Below, one piece after another: positions 25,150 to 33,038 of a stretch of 39,220 nucleotides of DNA. The position numbers and the translations under genes are program-made. Each line of letters opens with the position of its first letter. The stretch's first letter is position 1. The stretch spans positions 1 to 39,220 of the forward strand of contig JACRJN010000100.1 in assembly GCA_016235675.1 (NCBI GenBank). The letters are read 5' to 3'. The notes under the pieces are model-generated. The model was given only the letters and a program-made list of their open reading frames with translations, was not told where the DNA came from and did no database searches. This DNA is from Candidatus Schekmanbacteria bacterium (GTDB lineage Bacteria; SZUA-182).

Positions 25150-26829
25150 CTACACCGGTTCCAGCAGATAGAGAGTTTCTCCCCCCACGTCTATTTTGCG
25201 GGCGCGGTCTTGATAAATCTGGCGCAATTGCTGCAATAAAAATGGGTGCACCGTCAGATAGCTGGCTGTTCTTCGATCTGTGGTCATTACTTCTGCATAA
25301 ATAAAAACGCGCCGTCCGTTTTTCAGAGCGTTATCGATTGATTTAATCAGATGGGAAAAATTATGTTTATGATGCTCCGGCTGCGCCGCCCGGAAAAGCT
25401 CCACCAGGTCTATGGCATCCGCTTGCGTATAACGGAAAAGATAGGCTTTTAAAGCCTCCGATGTCCAGGATTGCTCCGGTATGGCTGTCAGCTTAGGGCC
25501 GACCACCACTAAATCCCCCGTTTGCAATTCTTTAGATAAGGCGCTGATTTTGGAGTAATATAAATCATTGTTATCATTCTGGATAAATCTTATATTCCCG
25601 CCATAATTTATGACTAAAAGCAGCAAAGGGAGTATAAATAAAATCGGGGGCGTTTTCCCCCGCTCCCCGGAGAAAATCAAGATCAAAAACAGCAGCCAGC
25701 AGCATACCGATTGGGAAATCCAGAATTCTATGTTGTTCGGCACCCAGAAGAAAAAGAAAAGGCTGTAAACGGCAAGCCAGACCCCGGTCAATACAGCCAG
25801 ACGTGAATGATTTTCCTTTACTTTCCGCAAGTTACCGGAATAATACCGGATGCCGATAAACAGCGTCAAAAAAAAGATTAGCGCTAACAATAACAATGTC
25901 CAGGCAGTTGCCGGACTCAAGTTGCGGACAAGAAATGCCTCATCCCAGAGAAAACCGTCGATATATTTTTTATTCATAAGGGTTTTCAGATAGGGGACGC
26001 CTAAGATAAAATAACCTTCGATAAGTGCGCGCCCGAATCCGGTTTGAGCCTTCAGCAGGGTGGAAAAGGCCAAAGGCTGCCAAAAACCGGGATAATGGCT
26101 GAAGCGGGTTAACCAATACCAGGCGTCTTCCCAGGCGGCAAATTGATTCATTTTGAATATCACCAGCAAATAAGGGATGGCCACAGTCGGGATTAAACAG
26201 GCAAAATATTTCAGCAAGGAGCGCAAATTCAGGGGTCGCGAGTCTAATAGTAAGGCCGATATAATGACCAGCCCGAACAATACATTTACCTGGTGATAAA
26301 CGATAGACAGCCCGTGCAACAGGCCGATCAGATAATAATCTTTCGACCGGAATCGATCCGCGGATAGCACATAGAGTAAAAGCAGCGACCAGAAAAGCGG
26401 CGGGGCGTAAACTTCGACCGATACGCTATAAAACCAGAAAGCGAAGGAAAAGGCACAACAGGCGGTACCCAACAAGGCCGCAAGAGGTTTAGCTTGTAAT
26501 CTGGTACGTAAAATCAGATAAAAAACGCTCAAAGCCAGCGCACCCCAAATGGCGTTGAACCAGGCGATGATTAAATCCGCCGCAAAATTTATATTAACCC
26601 CGCGGCAAAAGAGCAGCCAGAGCCGGGCCGACAAGTTGTAAAGTAAATGATGGGAGTGAAACAGCGGATGATAGGGAAAGTGAAAGTAGCTTTTGCTGTC
26701 GATTTGATTCAGATAGTAGATGCTGTCATGCGCCACCGTAGAAACCCCGCAAAGGGTCAGGCTGTAAAGGGCAAGAAAGATAGAGAAGGGAATTAGTAAT
26801 TCGGTTAATTTTAGGGATTTTCTATTCAT
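25150..26829 (-). CDS. Multi-membrane GT-C-like protein (paralogue 2)
   Basis: A 559-residue integral membrane protein, about 10-12 segments, paralogous to the 545-residue protein downstream. Shared motifs are AHDSIYYLNQID in the first loop, FHSHHLLYN and SFAFWFYSVSVEVYAPPLF. The last resembles the FWxxAVxxEVY segment of DUF2723/TMEM260-like proteins, so a GT-C glycosyltransferase acting on a lipid-linked sugar is plausible but unproven. Its ATG overlaps the polX stop by one base (TAATG), so the two are translationally coupled. Its TAG stop falls within the first bases of a GTAGGGTGGG repeat. Confidence 0.75.
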   Translation of the reverse strand: MNRKSLKLTELLIPFSIFLALYSLTLCGVSTVAHDSIYYLNQIDSKSYFHFPYHPLFHSHHLLYNLSARLWLLFCRGVNINFAADLIIAWFNAIWGALALSVFYLILRTRLQAKPLAALLGTACCAFSFAFWFYSVSVEVYAPPLFWSLLLLYVLSADRFRSKDYYLIGLLHGLSIVYHQVNVLFGLVIISALLLDSRPLNLRSLLKYFACLIPTVAIPYLLVIFKMNQFAAWEDAWYWLTRFSHYPGFWQPLAFSTLLKAQTGFGRALIEGYFILGVPYLKTLMNKKYIDGFLWDEAFLVRNLSPATAWTLLLLALIFFLTLFIGIRYYSGNLRKVKENHSRLAVLTGVWLAVYSLFFFFWVPNNIEFWISQSVCCWLLFLILIFSGERGKTPPILFILPLLLLVINYGGNIRFIQNDNNDLYYSKISALSKELQTGDLVVVGPKLTAIPEQSWTSEALKAYLFRYTQADAIDLVELFRAAQPEHHKHNFSHLIKSIDNALKNGRRVFIYAEVMTTDRRTASYLTVHPFLLQQLRQIYQDRARKIDVGGETLYLLEPV

Positions 26830-28583
26830 TAAAATTGTGTATCTCGGTCTTTCCTCTGCCCGCGCAAAAATTTAAGCAACTCATCACCGGGCAGGGTATT
26901 AATCACATCCCCCGCCTCAAGCCAGCCGCGGCGGGCGGTGGAAATCCCGTATTGAATTACCGGCAGTTGCAGGCAATTGTGGGAATCGGTGGAAATCGAA
27001 ATTTTTACCCCCAGTTCTTTGGCTAAATGGCAGTGGGCATCGTGTAAATCCAGGCGGTTGCCGTGGGCGTTCAGTTCCATGACCACCCCCTGCTTTTTGG
27101 CAGCCTTCATTACCTCCAGCATATCCAGTTCCACCGGTTCGCGCTCCTGCAAAAGACGGGCGGTAGGATGTCCGATGATATTTACCACCCCGCTTCTGAT
27201 AGCCTTGATCATGCGGGCGGTGGTTTCCTCCTTGGGCTGATTGAAATAGGAATGGATGCTTCCCACCACACAATCCAGTTTTTGTAAAACCTCGACGGGC
27301 AAATCCAGGGAGCCGTCTTTGAGAATATCCACCTCCATCCCCTTCAACACCCGGAAATCTTTCAGGTTAGCGTTTAATTGGTCGATTTGCTCGATCTGCT
27401 GCAACAACCGGTTTTCATCCAGGCCGCGGGCCTGAGTCTGGGACTTGGAATGATCGGTTATGGCCAAATACTGATAGCCCATATTTTTGGCGGCTTCGGC
27501 CATCTGCTCCAAACTGTGATAACCGTCGCTGTGGTTGGTGTGATCGTGCAGGTCACCCTTTAGATCCTCCTGTCGAATCAGCCTGGGCAGCCGGCCCGAT
27601 TCTGCCGCCTCGATTTCCCCCTGATCCTCCCGCAATTCCGGCGGGATGAAAGGCAAATCCAAAATCCGGAAAATCTCCTCCTCCGTCACACCTGCAATAC
27701 GCTTTTCTCCGCTGAACAGACCGTATTCGCTCAACTTCCAGCCGCGTTCTAAAGCGCGGCGGCGCAGGGCGATATTATGCTGCTTGGAGCCGGTAAAATA
27801 GAGCATCCCGGCGCCAAAACTTTCCGGCGCAAGCAAGCGCACGTCGGATTGGATCCCCATTTCCATGACCAGCGTTATCTTGGTTTCGCCGTGAGCGGGG
27901 ATTTCCTTGATTTTATTATATCCTTTCAAATGGTTATACAAAGGAATATCGGGTTTTCCCGCCACCAGAATATCCAAATCCGCCACCGTTTCCCGGCGCC
28001 GCCGTACACTGCCAGCCATTTCCACCATGGCCACCCCCGACATTTGCCTGATATAATCCACCAATTCCTGAGCATAGGGCAAGGCGCGTACCAGCAAGTA
28101 GCGTCCGACATGTTTTTCATAATCTGTTACGCCTTTAATGATATTTTCTTCGCTTTTTTCCCCGAAACCAGGCAATTGTCTTATTTTCCCCCCGTTGGCG
28201 GCTTTTTTTAAATCATCCAGATTGTTGATGCCCAACTTTTCATGCAGGGTACGCAAACGGATCGCTCCCAACCCCCGGATGTCCACCAGATGCAGCAATT
28301 GAGGCGGAATCTCCTGCTGCAACTGCTGATATTGCGCAAGACCCCCGGTTTCCAAAATCTCCACAATCTTTTGGGCGATATTTTTGCCGATGCCGGGCAG
28401 ATTCTCCAGCCCCTTTTCCCCTTCTTCTTGATAGACGATGCTCAACGGCTTGGCCAAATTAGCAATTACCAGGGACGCTTTGCGATAAGCGCGGATACGA
28501 AAGGGGTTTTCAGCCTGAATTTCCAGAATGCTGGCTATTTCGGTAAGGATTTGAGCGATTTCTTGATTATTTGGGTCAGGCAT
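26829..28583 (-). CDS. polX: DNA polymerase X family protein with PHP domain (PolX)
   Basis: Family X DNA polymerase for gap filling in base-excision repair, fused to a C-terminal PHP phosphoesterase/exonuclease. The 584 residues are the usual PolX length. Residues 1-90 hold the 8-kDa HhH region (NLPGIGKNIAQKI), with a second HhH near 135-148. The nucleotidyltransferase motif is MAGSVRRRRETVADLDIL with metal Asp202, Asp204 and Asp247. The PHP domain begins at about 341 with HDHTNHSDG and continues through AITDHS, LKGMEVDIL, GSIHS, GHPTARLL and STDSH. ATG 28583 has AAAGGAA five bases upstream. Its neighbours give no hint of a specialised role. Confidence 0.96.
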   Translation of the reverse strand: MPDPNNQEIAQILTEIASILEIQAENPFRIRAYRKASLVIANLAKPLSIVYQEEGEKGLENLPGIGKNIAQKIVEILETGGLAQYQQLQQEIPPQLLHLVDIRGLGAIRLRTLHEKLGINNLDDLKKAANGGKIRQLPGFGEKSEENIIKGVTDYEKHVGRYLLVRALPYAQELVDYIRQMSGVAMVEMAGSVRRRRETVADLDILVAGKPDIPLYNHLKGYNKIKEIPAHGETKITLVMEMGIQSDVRLLAPESFGAGMLYFTGSKQHNIALRRRALERGWKLSEYGLFSGEKRIAGVTEEEIFRILDLPFIPPELREDQGEIEAAESGRLPRLIRQEDLKGDLHDHTNHSDGYHSLEQMAEAAKNMGYQYLAITDHSKSQTQARGLDENRLLQQIEQIDQLNANLKDFRVLKGMEVDILKDGSLDLPVEVLQKLDCVVGSIHSYFNQPKEETTARMIKAIRSGVVNIIGHPTARLLQEREPVELDMLEVMKAAKKQGVVMELNAHGNRLDLHDAHCHLAKELGVKISISTDSHNCLQLPVIQYGISTARRGWLEAGDVINTLPGDELLKFLRGQRKDRDTQF

Positions 28584-28644
28584 CGGGTTTCCTTTATTAG
28601 GGGAGGTGGGTATTTTTGAATTGTATATTTATAGATGGTGGGTG

Positions 28645-29039
28645 TCAACAATTTATTGTAGGAGCACCTGGTTTGGCGCCCGGTTTCTTTTTCCCGACGG
28701 CAGGCGTAGTGGCTTTTATGGGCACTTTGGAGGAAGGGGTTGAAGAGCCAAACGCACCTTCTCCCTGCTTACGTTCCTGAACATGCAGCTTAGCCTTGAG
28801 ACGACTAACCTCTTCTGTGAGTTCATCTATCTTGCGCTGCTTATCAAAACATTGGTAGCGTTCTCAACAGGAGACCCGTAGCGTCATTGCGAGCGGAGCG
28901 AAGCAATCTCCATGCGTGCGTATGAGATTGCTTCGGCGATAAGGCTGCTGAGCTATGACATTTTTCAGCCGGTACAAATTTATTGCTCAGGTCTTTGTAT
29001 TTCTACGCTACCAAAACATTCGGAACAATTATTTATCAT
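28645..29039 (-). pseudogene. N-terminal remnant of IS66-like transposase, split by a MITE-like insertion
   Basis: Reading the minus strand from ATG 29039 gives MINNCSECF up to the J element. If the 159-bp element and one 8-bp duplicate are removed, the frame continues DKQRKIDELTEEVSRLKAKL and then GEGAFGSSTPSSKVP, KKKPGAKPGA and a stop at 28645. A CxxCF opening, a leucine-heptad helix and a (P/A)FGSSTPSSK motif are familiar from the N-terminal parts of IS66-like transposases. The remaining about 400 residues are missing, so this is a decayed fragment. The family call rests on motif memory only. Confidence 0.75.
28854..29012 (+). mobile_element. J element copy 3, complete, 159 bp, with 8-bp target duplication
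   Basis: The ends GGTAGCG (28854-28860) and CGCTACC (29006-29012) are perfect inverted repeats. AAAACATT is duplicated at 28846-28853 and 29013-29020. A family D palindrome (GTCATTGCGAG to GCTATGACA) is nested inside. There is no coding capacity, so it is a non-autonomous element; the driving transposase is not in the window. Confidence 0.9.
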
Positions 29040-29140
29040 GCCCTTATTTATAACAGATTGAATTCTATAAATCAACTATAATATACAACTATTAATACTC
29101 TTTTCCACCCTTTCACTGAAGGGTTACAAATTTTTACGTC

Positions 29141-29169
29141 TTGCAATGGCATATATATTGCTATATAAT
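29141..29169 (+). promoter_or_regulatory. Possible sigma-70 promoter for the 210-residue protein
   Basis: TTGCAA (29141-29146) and a perfect TATAAT (29164-29169) are 17 bp apart, about 175 nt upstream of the ATG at 29346. The remainder of 29040-29345 is AT-rich with nothing else recognised. Confidence 0.45.
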
Positions 29170-29345
29170 GCATTGTTAATGTAAGCTTAGATACACCGCA
29201 CGCCTGGCATTGCTCAATAGTATACTCATATTTAAATACAGTAAGTTAATGGATATAACACCCTGCGGAAATTACCTCAATCCCGATAAAGGATATGGTT
29301 TGATTACCATACTTTAAGGGTATCGTTTATATAGGATTGCTGATT

Positions 29346-29978
29346 ATGGTCAGACAACTTGTGTACATCCCCATTATCCATACCCAGGCCGATATGGGGG
29401 CGTTAAAGGGGCCGATCGAACGGGTGACCGTCCAAAAGTTAGGTGCTGACGGCTGGCAGCGCCGGATTCAGGCGATCAACCAGGTATGGGAAAGAATCGA
29501 GCGGGAGATTGCCGGTTTAGCCCTGGATTATCCCAAGGTAAAGCTATACCAGGACGGACTCCCCCTTTGTGATCAAGTGTTCGATATTGTTAAAAATTTA
29601 GCCGGAAAGGGCAGCCGAAATCATCAACTCCTGCTCAAATTACAGGAAAAGGGAGCGACGATCGTCGGCTCAGAATCGCCGGAGCTTTTGCTGGAAGAAT
29701 ATCAACGGATAAAGCATATGCTGGACGTCGAAAATTATGAGCAAATCGTCCAAAAAGAAGAGCAGCAAAAGGAACTGGGGCAAGCTTTGTTAAAAAAGCG
29801 TGACCGGTTTATTGCCGGGCGGATCAATAATACCTTACAGATCGGCGAAACCGGCCTGCTCTTTATCGGGATGCTGCATTCATTGAATGGTTCTTTGGCT
29901 GATGATATTGAGATTATAAATCTCCTGAATTTTGAAAGCCCTAACCCCGACAAGCCGGAACCAAAGAAGATTAGTTAA
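29346..29978 (+). CDS. Conserved protein of unknown function (IHTxAD motif)
   Basis: A 210-residue soluble protein. It opens VRQLVYIPIIHTQADMGALK and has KLYQDGLPLCDQ, GSRNHQLLLKLQEKGATIVG, LKKRDRFIAGRINNTL and GETGLLFIGMLHSL. I recall proteins of this pattern (IPIIHT..D.G near the start, KRD.FIA.RIN.TL and GE.G.LFIG..H near the end) scattered through bacteria as uncharacterised. The late GETGxLFIGxxH recalls TraB/PrgY-like and ChaN-like proteins, but that link is weak. The ATG at 29346 has AGGA nine bases upstream. The last about 10 codons (DKPEPKKIS and stop) are read from the flank of an E repeat, so the C-terminus is probably not ancestral. Confidence 0.8.
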   Translation: MVRQLVYIPIIHTQADMGALKGPIERVTVQKLGADGWQRRIQAINQVWERIEREIAGLALDYPKVKLYQDGLPLCDQVFDIVKNLAGKGSRNHQLLLKLQEKGATIVGSESPELLLEEYQRIKHMLDVENYEQIVQKEEQQKELGQALLKKRDRFIAGRINNTLQIGETGLLFIGMLHSLNGSLADDIEIINLLNFESPNPDKPEPKKIS

Positions 29979-30077
29979 CCGCAGAGACGCAAAGTACGCA
30001 GAGAATTTAATGCCAGAGGGTTATTGCTTAAGTTATAAACTCTCTGCGTTCTCTGCGCCTCTGCGGTGAAATCTTAA
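29949..30077 (+). repeat. E repeat copy 2, interior inverted relative to copy 1
   Basis: Left flank GACAAGCCGGAACCAAAG and right end CTCTGCGGTGAAATCTTAA match copy 1 (22933-23060) in the same orientation. The centre reads AATGCCAGAGGGTTATTGC, the reverse complement of the copy 1 centre. The arms are CCGCAGAGACGCAAAG and the near-complement on the right. Confidence 0.9.
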
Positions 30078-30111
30078 TGTGTATTCTGTGGTTAAAAAAT
30101 TGGAGGTAAAT

Positions 30112-30615
30112 ATGCAAAAGAAACAAAGCTCAGGCGGCCTCGAAGGAATTCTGAAAGGGTTGACCGGTTTAACGGAAGCCTTGGGGGATTTGGCGGAAAA
30201 GGGAGGCAAACTTTCGCAGACCAAGGAATTTCAAGTCAAGGGTAAAAATAATGAACCGCTGAAAGGGGTTTACGGTTTTTCCGTAAAAATGGGATTGGGC
30301 AATGAGGAAATAAAAGTCGAACCGTTCGGCAACATCCGCAAAACCAAAAGCGGCGGGAAATCGATCGTTCATGAGATCAGGGAACCGATGGTCGATGTGC
30401 TGGAAGAAGAAGACGGCGTCCTGGTGGTGGCGGAAATGCCCGGAGTGGAAGCCGGGGACATAAAAGTTGACCTCAAAGACGATATTTTAAGCATTCACGG
30501 TGAGCGCGGGGATAAAAAATACAGCAAGGAACTATTGTTGCCGGGCAGTTTCAAGAAAAGCCAGATGACCGTTTCCGCCAAAAACGGGATTGTAGAGATC
30601 AAGTGTCGGAAGTAA
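30112..30615 (+). CDS. Hsp20/alpha-crystallin family small heat-shock protein
   Basis: A 167-residue ATP-independent chaperone. The first about 90 residues are a basic, Gly-rich and presumably flexible arm (GGLEGILKGLTGLTEALGDL), and residues about 92-167 are the alpha-crystallin domain: EPMVDVLEEEDGVLVVAEMP, GVEAGDIKVDLKDDILSIHG and the closing NGIVEIKCRK. The arm and domain resemble archaeal Hsp20/GvpH-like proteins more than bacterial IbpA. No IxI tail is visible, so oligomer assembly may differ from IbpA. ATG 30112 follows GGAGG (30102-30106). The CDC48 gene begins 38 nt later, pointing to a joint quality-control unit. Confidence 0.9.
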   Translation: MQKKQSSGGLEGILKGLTGLTEALGDLAEKGGKLSQTKEFQVKGKNNEPLKGVYGFSVKMGLGNEEIKVEPFGNIRKTKSGGKSIVHEIREPMVDVLEEEDGVLVVAEMPGVEAGDIKVDLKDDILSIHGERGDKKYSKELLLPGSFKKSQMTVSAKNGIVEIKCRK

Positions 30616-30653
30616 TCGAGAACGAATCAAAGGGCCGGACAGAAAGGCGCATT

Positions 30654-32729
30654 ATGAAATTAAAGGTGACCGAGGCTTTGAATAAGGATGTAGGCCGGGC
30701 ATTGGCGCGCATCGATCCGGAGGACATCAAAAAGCTGGAGCTGCAAATCGGCGACACGGTCGAGGTAACCGGCAAGCGCAGGACGGTCTGCCGGGTAATG
30801 CCCGCCTACAAAGAGCAGCGGGGCCAGGCGCGCATCCAGATGGACGGGATAACCAGGGAAAACAGCGGCAGCGGTTTGGACGAATTTGTTACCGTCCGTA
30901 AGATTACCTGCCAGAACGCTCAGCGGGTGGTTATCGCTCCCACCAACATCAAACCGACCGAACGGGATTTGAATTATATCGGCAGCCTGCTTGACAATCT
31001 GCCGGTTCAGGACGGAACTTTGATTCGCGTGCCGTTGTTTGGCAGCCGCTCAGCCGATTTCAAGGTGGAAAACACCGTTCCCAAAGGGCCGGTACTGATT
31101 CATGCCAATACCCAATTGGTAATCGGCAAGGTCAATGAGCAACCCACCGAGTCATCGCGGGTATCTTATGAAGACATCGGGGGGTTGAAACCCCAATTGC
31201 AGCGCATCAGGGAAATGATCGAACTGCCCCTGCGCTACCCTGAGGTCTTTCAACGCCTGGGAATCGACGCCCCAAAAGGCGTGTTGCTGCATGGTACGCC
31301 GGGCTGCGGCAAAACCTTGATCGCCCGCGCCATCGCCCATGAAACGGAGGCCAATTTCTACTCCATCAGCGGCCCGGAAATCGTGCACAAATTTTACGGC
31401 GAAAGCGAAGCCCAACTGCGCAAGATTTTCGAAGAAGCCTCACGCAAGGGGCCGAGCATCGTTTTCTTAGACGAAATCGACGCCATCGCCCCCAAGCGCG
31501 AAAAGGTCGTCGGGGATGTGGAAAAAAGGATCGTCGCTCAATTGCTGGCGCTAATGGACGGCGTCACCTCCCGGCAAAATGTGATCGTGATTGCCGCCAC
31601 CAACATCCCCAATGCCATCGACCCGGCTTTACGCCGCCCCGGACGCTTCGACCGGGAAATCGCCCTCCCCATACCGGATCGCAACGGGCGTGAGGAAATC
31701 CTGGGCATCCACAGCCGGGGAATGCCGCTTTCCACGGATGTCGATTTGGGTTATCTGGCCGAGCATACCCACGGTTTTGTAGGGGCTGACCTGGAGGCGC
31801 TCTGCCGGGAAGCCGCCATGGTGTGTCTGCGTACCATTATGCCCGATATAGACTTTGCCCAGACTAATATTCCTTATGAGCAATTGGCCAGGCTGGAAGT
31901 GCAGATGGAGGATTTTTTTGCCGCCCTGCGTGAGGTAGAGCCTTCGGCTGTCCGTGAGGTTTTTGTCGATGTGCCCGATGTATATTGGGATGATGTGGGC
32001 GGATTGGCCACGGTTAAGGAGCATTTAATCGAGGCGGTGGAATGGCCGTTGAAATATGCCGCCCTCTTTGAAGAAGCCGGGATCAAGCCTCCCAAGGGGA
32101 TTTTGCTGACCGGCCCTCCCGGCTGCGGCAAGACTTTGCTGGCAAAAGCCATTGCCAACGAAAGCCAGGTGAATTTTATCTCGGTAAAAGGCCCGGCATT
32201 GCTTTCCAAATATGTAGGCGAATCCGAACAAGGGGTAAGGGAGGTATTCCTAAAGGCGCGCCAGGCCGCTCCCTGCATTATCTTTTTCGATGAAATCGAC
32301 GCCCTGGTGTCTACCCGCTCTGGTGCCGGCGATTCCCATGTTTCGGAGCGGGTGTTGAGCCAGTTCCTTACCGAATTGGACGGCATCGATGAATTGAAGG
32401 GGGTATTGGTGCTGGGTGCCACCAATCGTGTGGATATGCTGGATCCGGCTATTCTGCGTCCGGGGCGCTTCGATGAAATTGTACAAATCCCCCCGCCGGA
32501 TGAAGCAGGACGCACCGATATTTTCCGGGTGCATCTTACGGGTAAGCCGGTTGCCCCAGACATCGATCCGGCAAAACTGGCAGCCAAAACCGTCGGCTTC
32601 AGCGGTGCCGAAATAGCCGCCGTCTGCCGGCAAGCCGCGTTATGCGCTGTACGGCGGGTTATCAAAGGCGAAAGCGCTAAGGTCTTGATAACCTTAGCGG
32701 ATATTTTGGAGTTTATTCAAGCGAAGTAG
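30654..32729 (+). CDS. CDC48/VAT-type double AAA+ ATPase
   Basis: A hexameric unfoldase/segregase of the CDC48/p97 family, cytoplasmic, 691 residues. The N domain (about 1-185) opens MKLKVTEALNKDVGRALARI, the double-psi barrel start shared with archaeal VAT. D1 has Walker A GTPGCGKT (about 214-221) and Walker B IVFLDEIDA (about 269); D2 has GPPGCGKT (about 487) and IIFFDEIDA (about 542). Both have AATN/GATN sensor and RPGRFD arginine-finger motifs, so both rings should hydrolyse ATP. The C-terminus stops at EFIQAK without the HbYX proteasome-docking tail. ATG 30654 was chosen over an in-frame GTG at 30603, inside hsp20, because it starts the family N domain and has AAAGG upstream. The stop TAG is the first part of a GTAGGGTGGG repeat. 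Confidence 0.93.
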   Translation: MKLKVTEALNKDVGRALARIDPEDIKKLELQIGDTVEVTGKRRTVCRVMPAYKEQRGQARIQMDGITRENSGSGLDEFVTVRKITCQNAQRVVIAPTNIKPTERDLNYIGSLLDNLPVQDGTLIRVPLFGSRSADFKVENTVPKGPVLIHANTQLVIGKVNEQPTESSRVSYEDIGGLKPQLQRIREMIELPLRYPEVFQRLGIDAPKGVLLHGTPGCGKTLIARAIAHETEANFYSISGPEIVHKFYGESEAQLRKIFEEASRKGPSIVFLDEIDAIAPKREKVVGDVEKRIVAQLLALMDGVTSRQNVIVIAATNIPNAIDPALRRPGRFDREIALPIPDRNGREEILGIHSRGMPLSTDVDLGYLAEHTHGFVGADLEALCREAAMVCLRTIMPDIDFAQTNIPYEQLARLEVQMEDFFAALREVEPSAVREVFVDVPDVYWDDVGGLATVKEHLIEAVEWPLKYAALFEEAGIKPPKGILLTGPPGCGKTLLAKAIANESQVNFISVKGPALLSKYVGESEQGVREVFLKARQAAPCIIFFDEIDALVSTRSGAGDSHVSERVLSQFLTELDGIDELKGVLVLGATNRVDMLDPAILRPGRFDEIVQIPPPDEAGRTDIFRVHLTGKPVAPDIDPAKLAAKTVGFSGAEIAAVCRQAALCAVRRVIKGESAKVLITLADILEFIQAK

Positions 32730-32753
32730 GGTGGGCACAGCCGATCCTACTGG

Positions 32754-33019
32754 CAGCACAGGCATCCTGCCTGTATTGCGGCATAGAATGGAGGCTCTGA
32801 TACTAATTCGCTATCAAAGATTAATGTAGCGCGGGAGTTCATCTCCCGTAAGCAGGCGCTGCAAACGGGGGATAAACCCCCGTGCTACGAACTATTCTTC
32901 AATGTTTGATAGCGAATTGGTATTAAGTGAACAGTATTGGATTTAACCCACAACTTCCAGTCATTGTGCCGTTTTTGTGTGGGCGTTGCCCACAGCACAG
33001 GCAAGATGCCTGTGCTACC
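32754..33019 (-). repeat. Family B composite repeat interrupted by element H
   Basis: Read on the minus strand this matches the intact 128-bp unit at 8760-8887: GGTAGCACAGGCATCTTGCC, the GTGGGCAACGCCCAC hairpin, CGGCACAAT, then, after an insertion, CATTCTATGCCGC and GCCTGTGC. The insertion separates GGTTAAATC from CATTCTATGCCGC. It fills the gap between the convergent CDC48 and 2007-residue protein genes. Confidence 0.8.
32801..32922. mobile_element. H element, 122-bp palindromic insertion
   Basis: The ends TACTAATTCGCTATCAAA and TTTGATAGCGAATTGGTA are near-perfect 18-bp inverted repeats. Inside are hairpins GCGGGAGTTCATCTCCCG and CGGGGGATAAACCCCCG. It carries no open frame. A further single end, TACCAATTCGCTATCA, is at 33026-33041 and overlaps the stop codon of the large gene. 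Confidence 0.8.
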
Positions 33020-33038
33020 ATCTTATACCAATTCGCTA

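Noticed and set aside
30603-30653. GTG start for CDC48 overlapping hsp20
   Set aside because: The family N domain starts at ATG 30654, which has its own ribosome-binding site.
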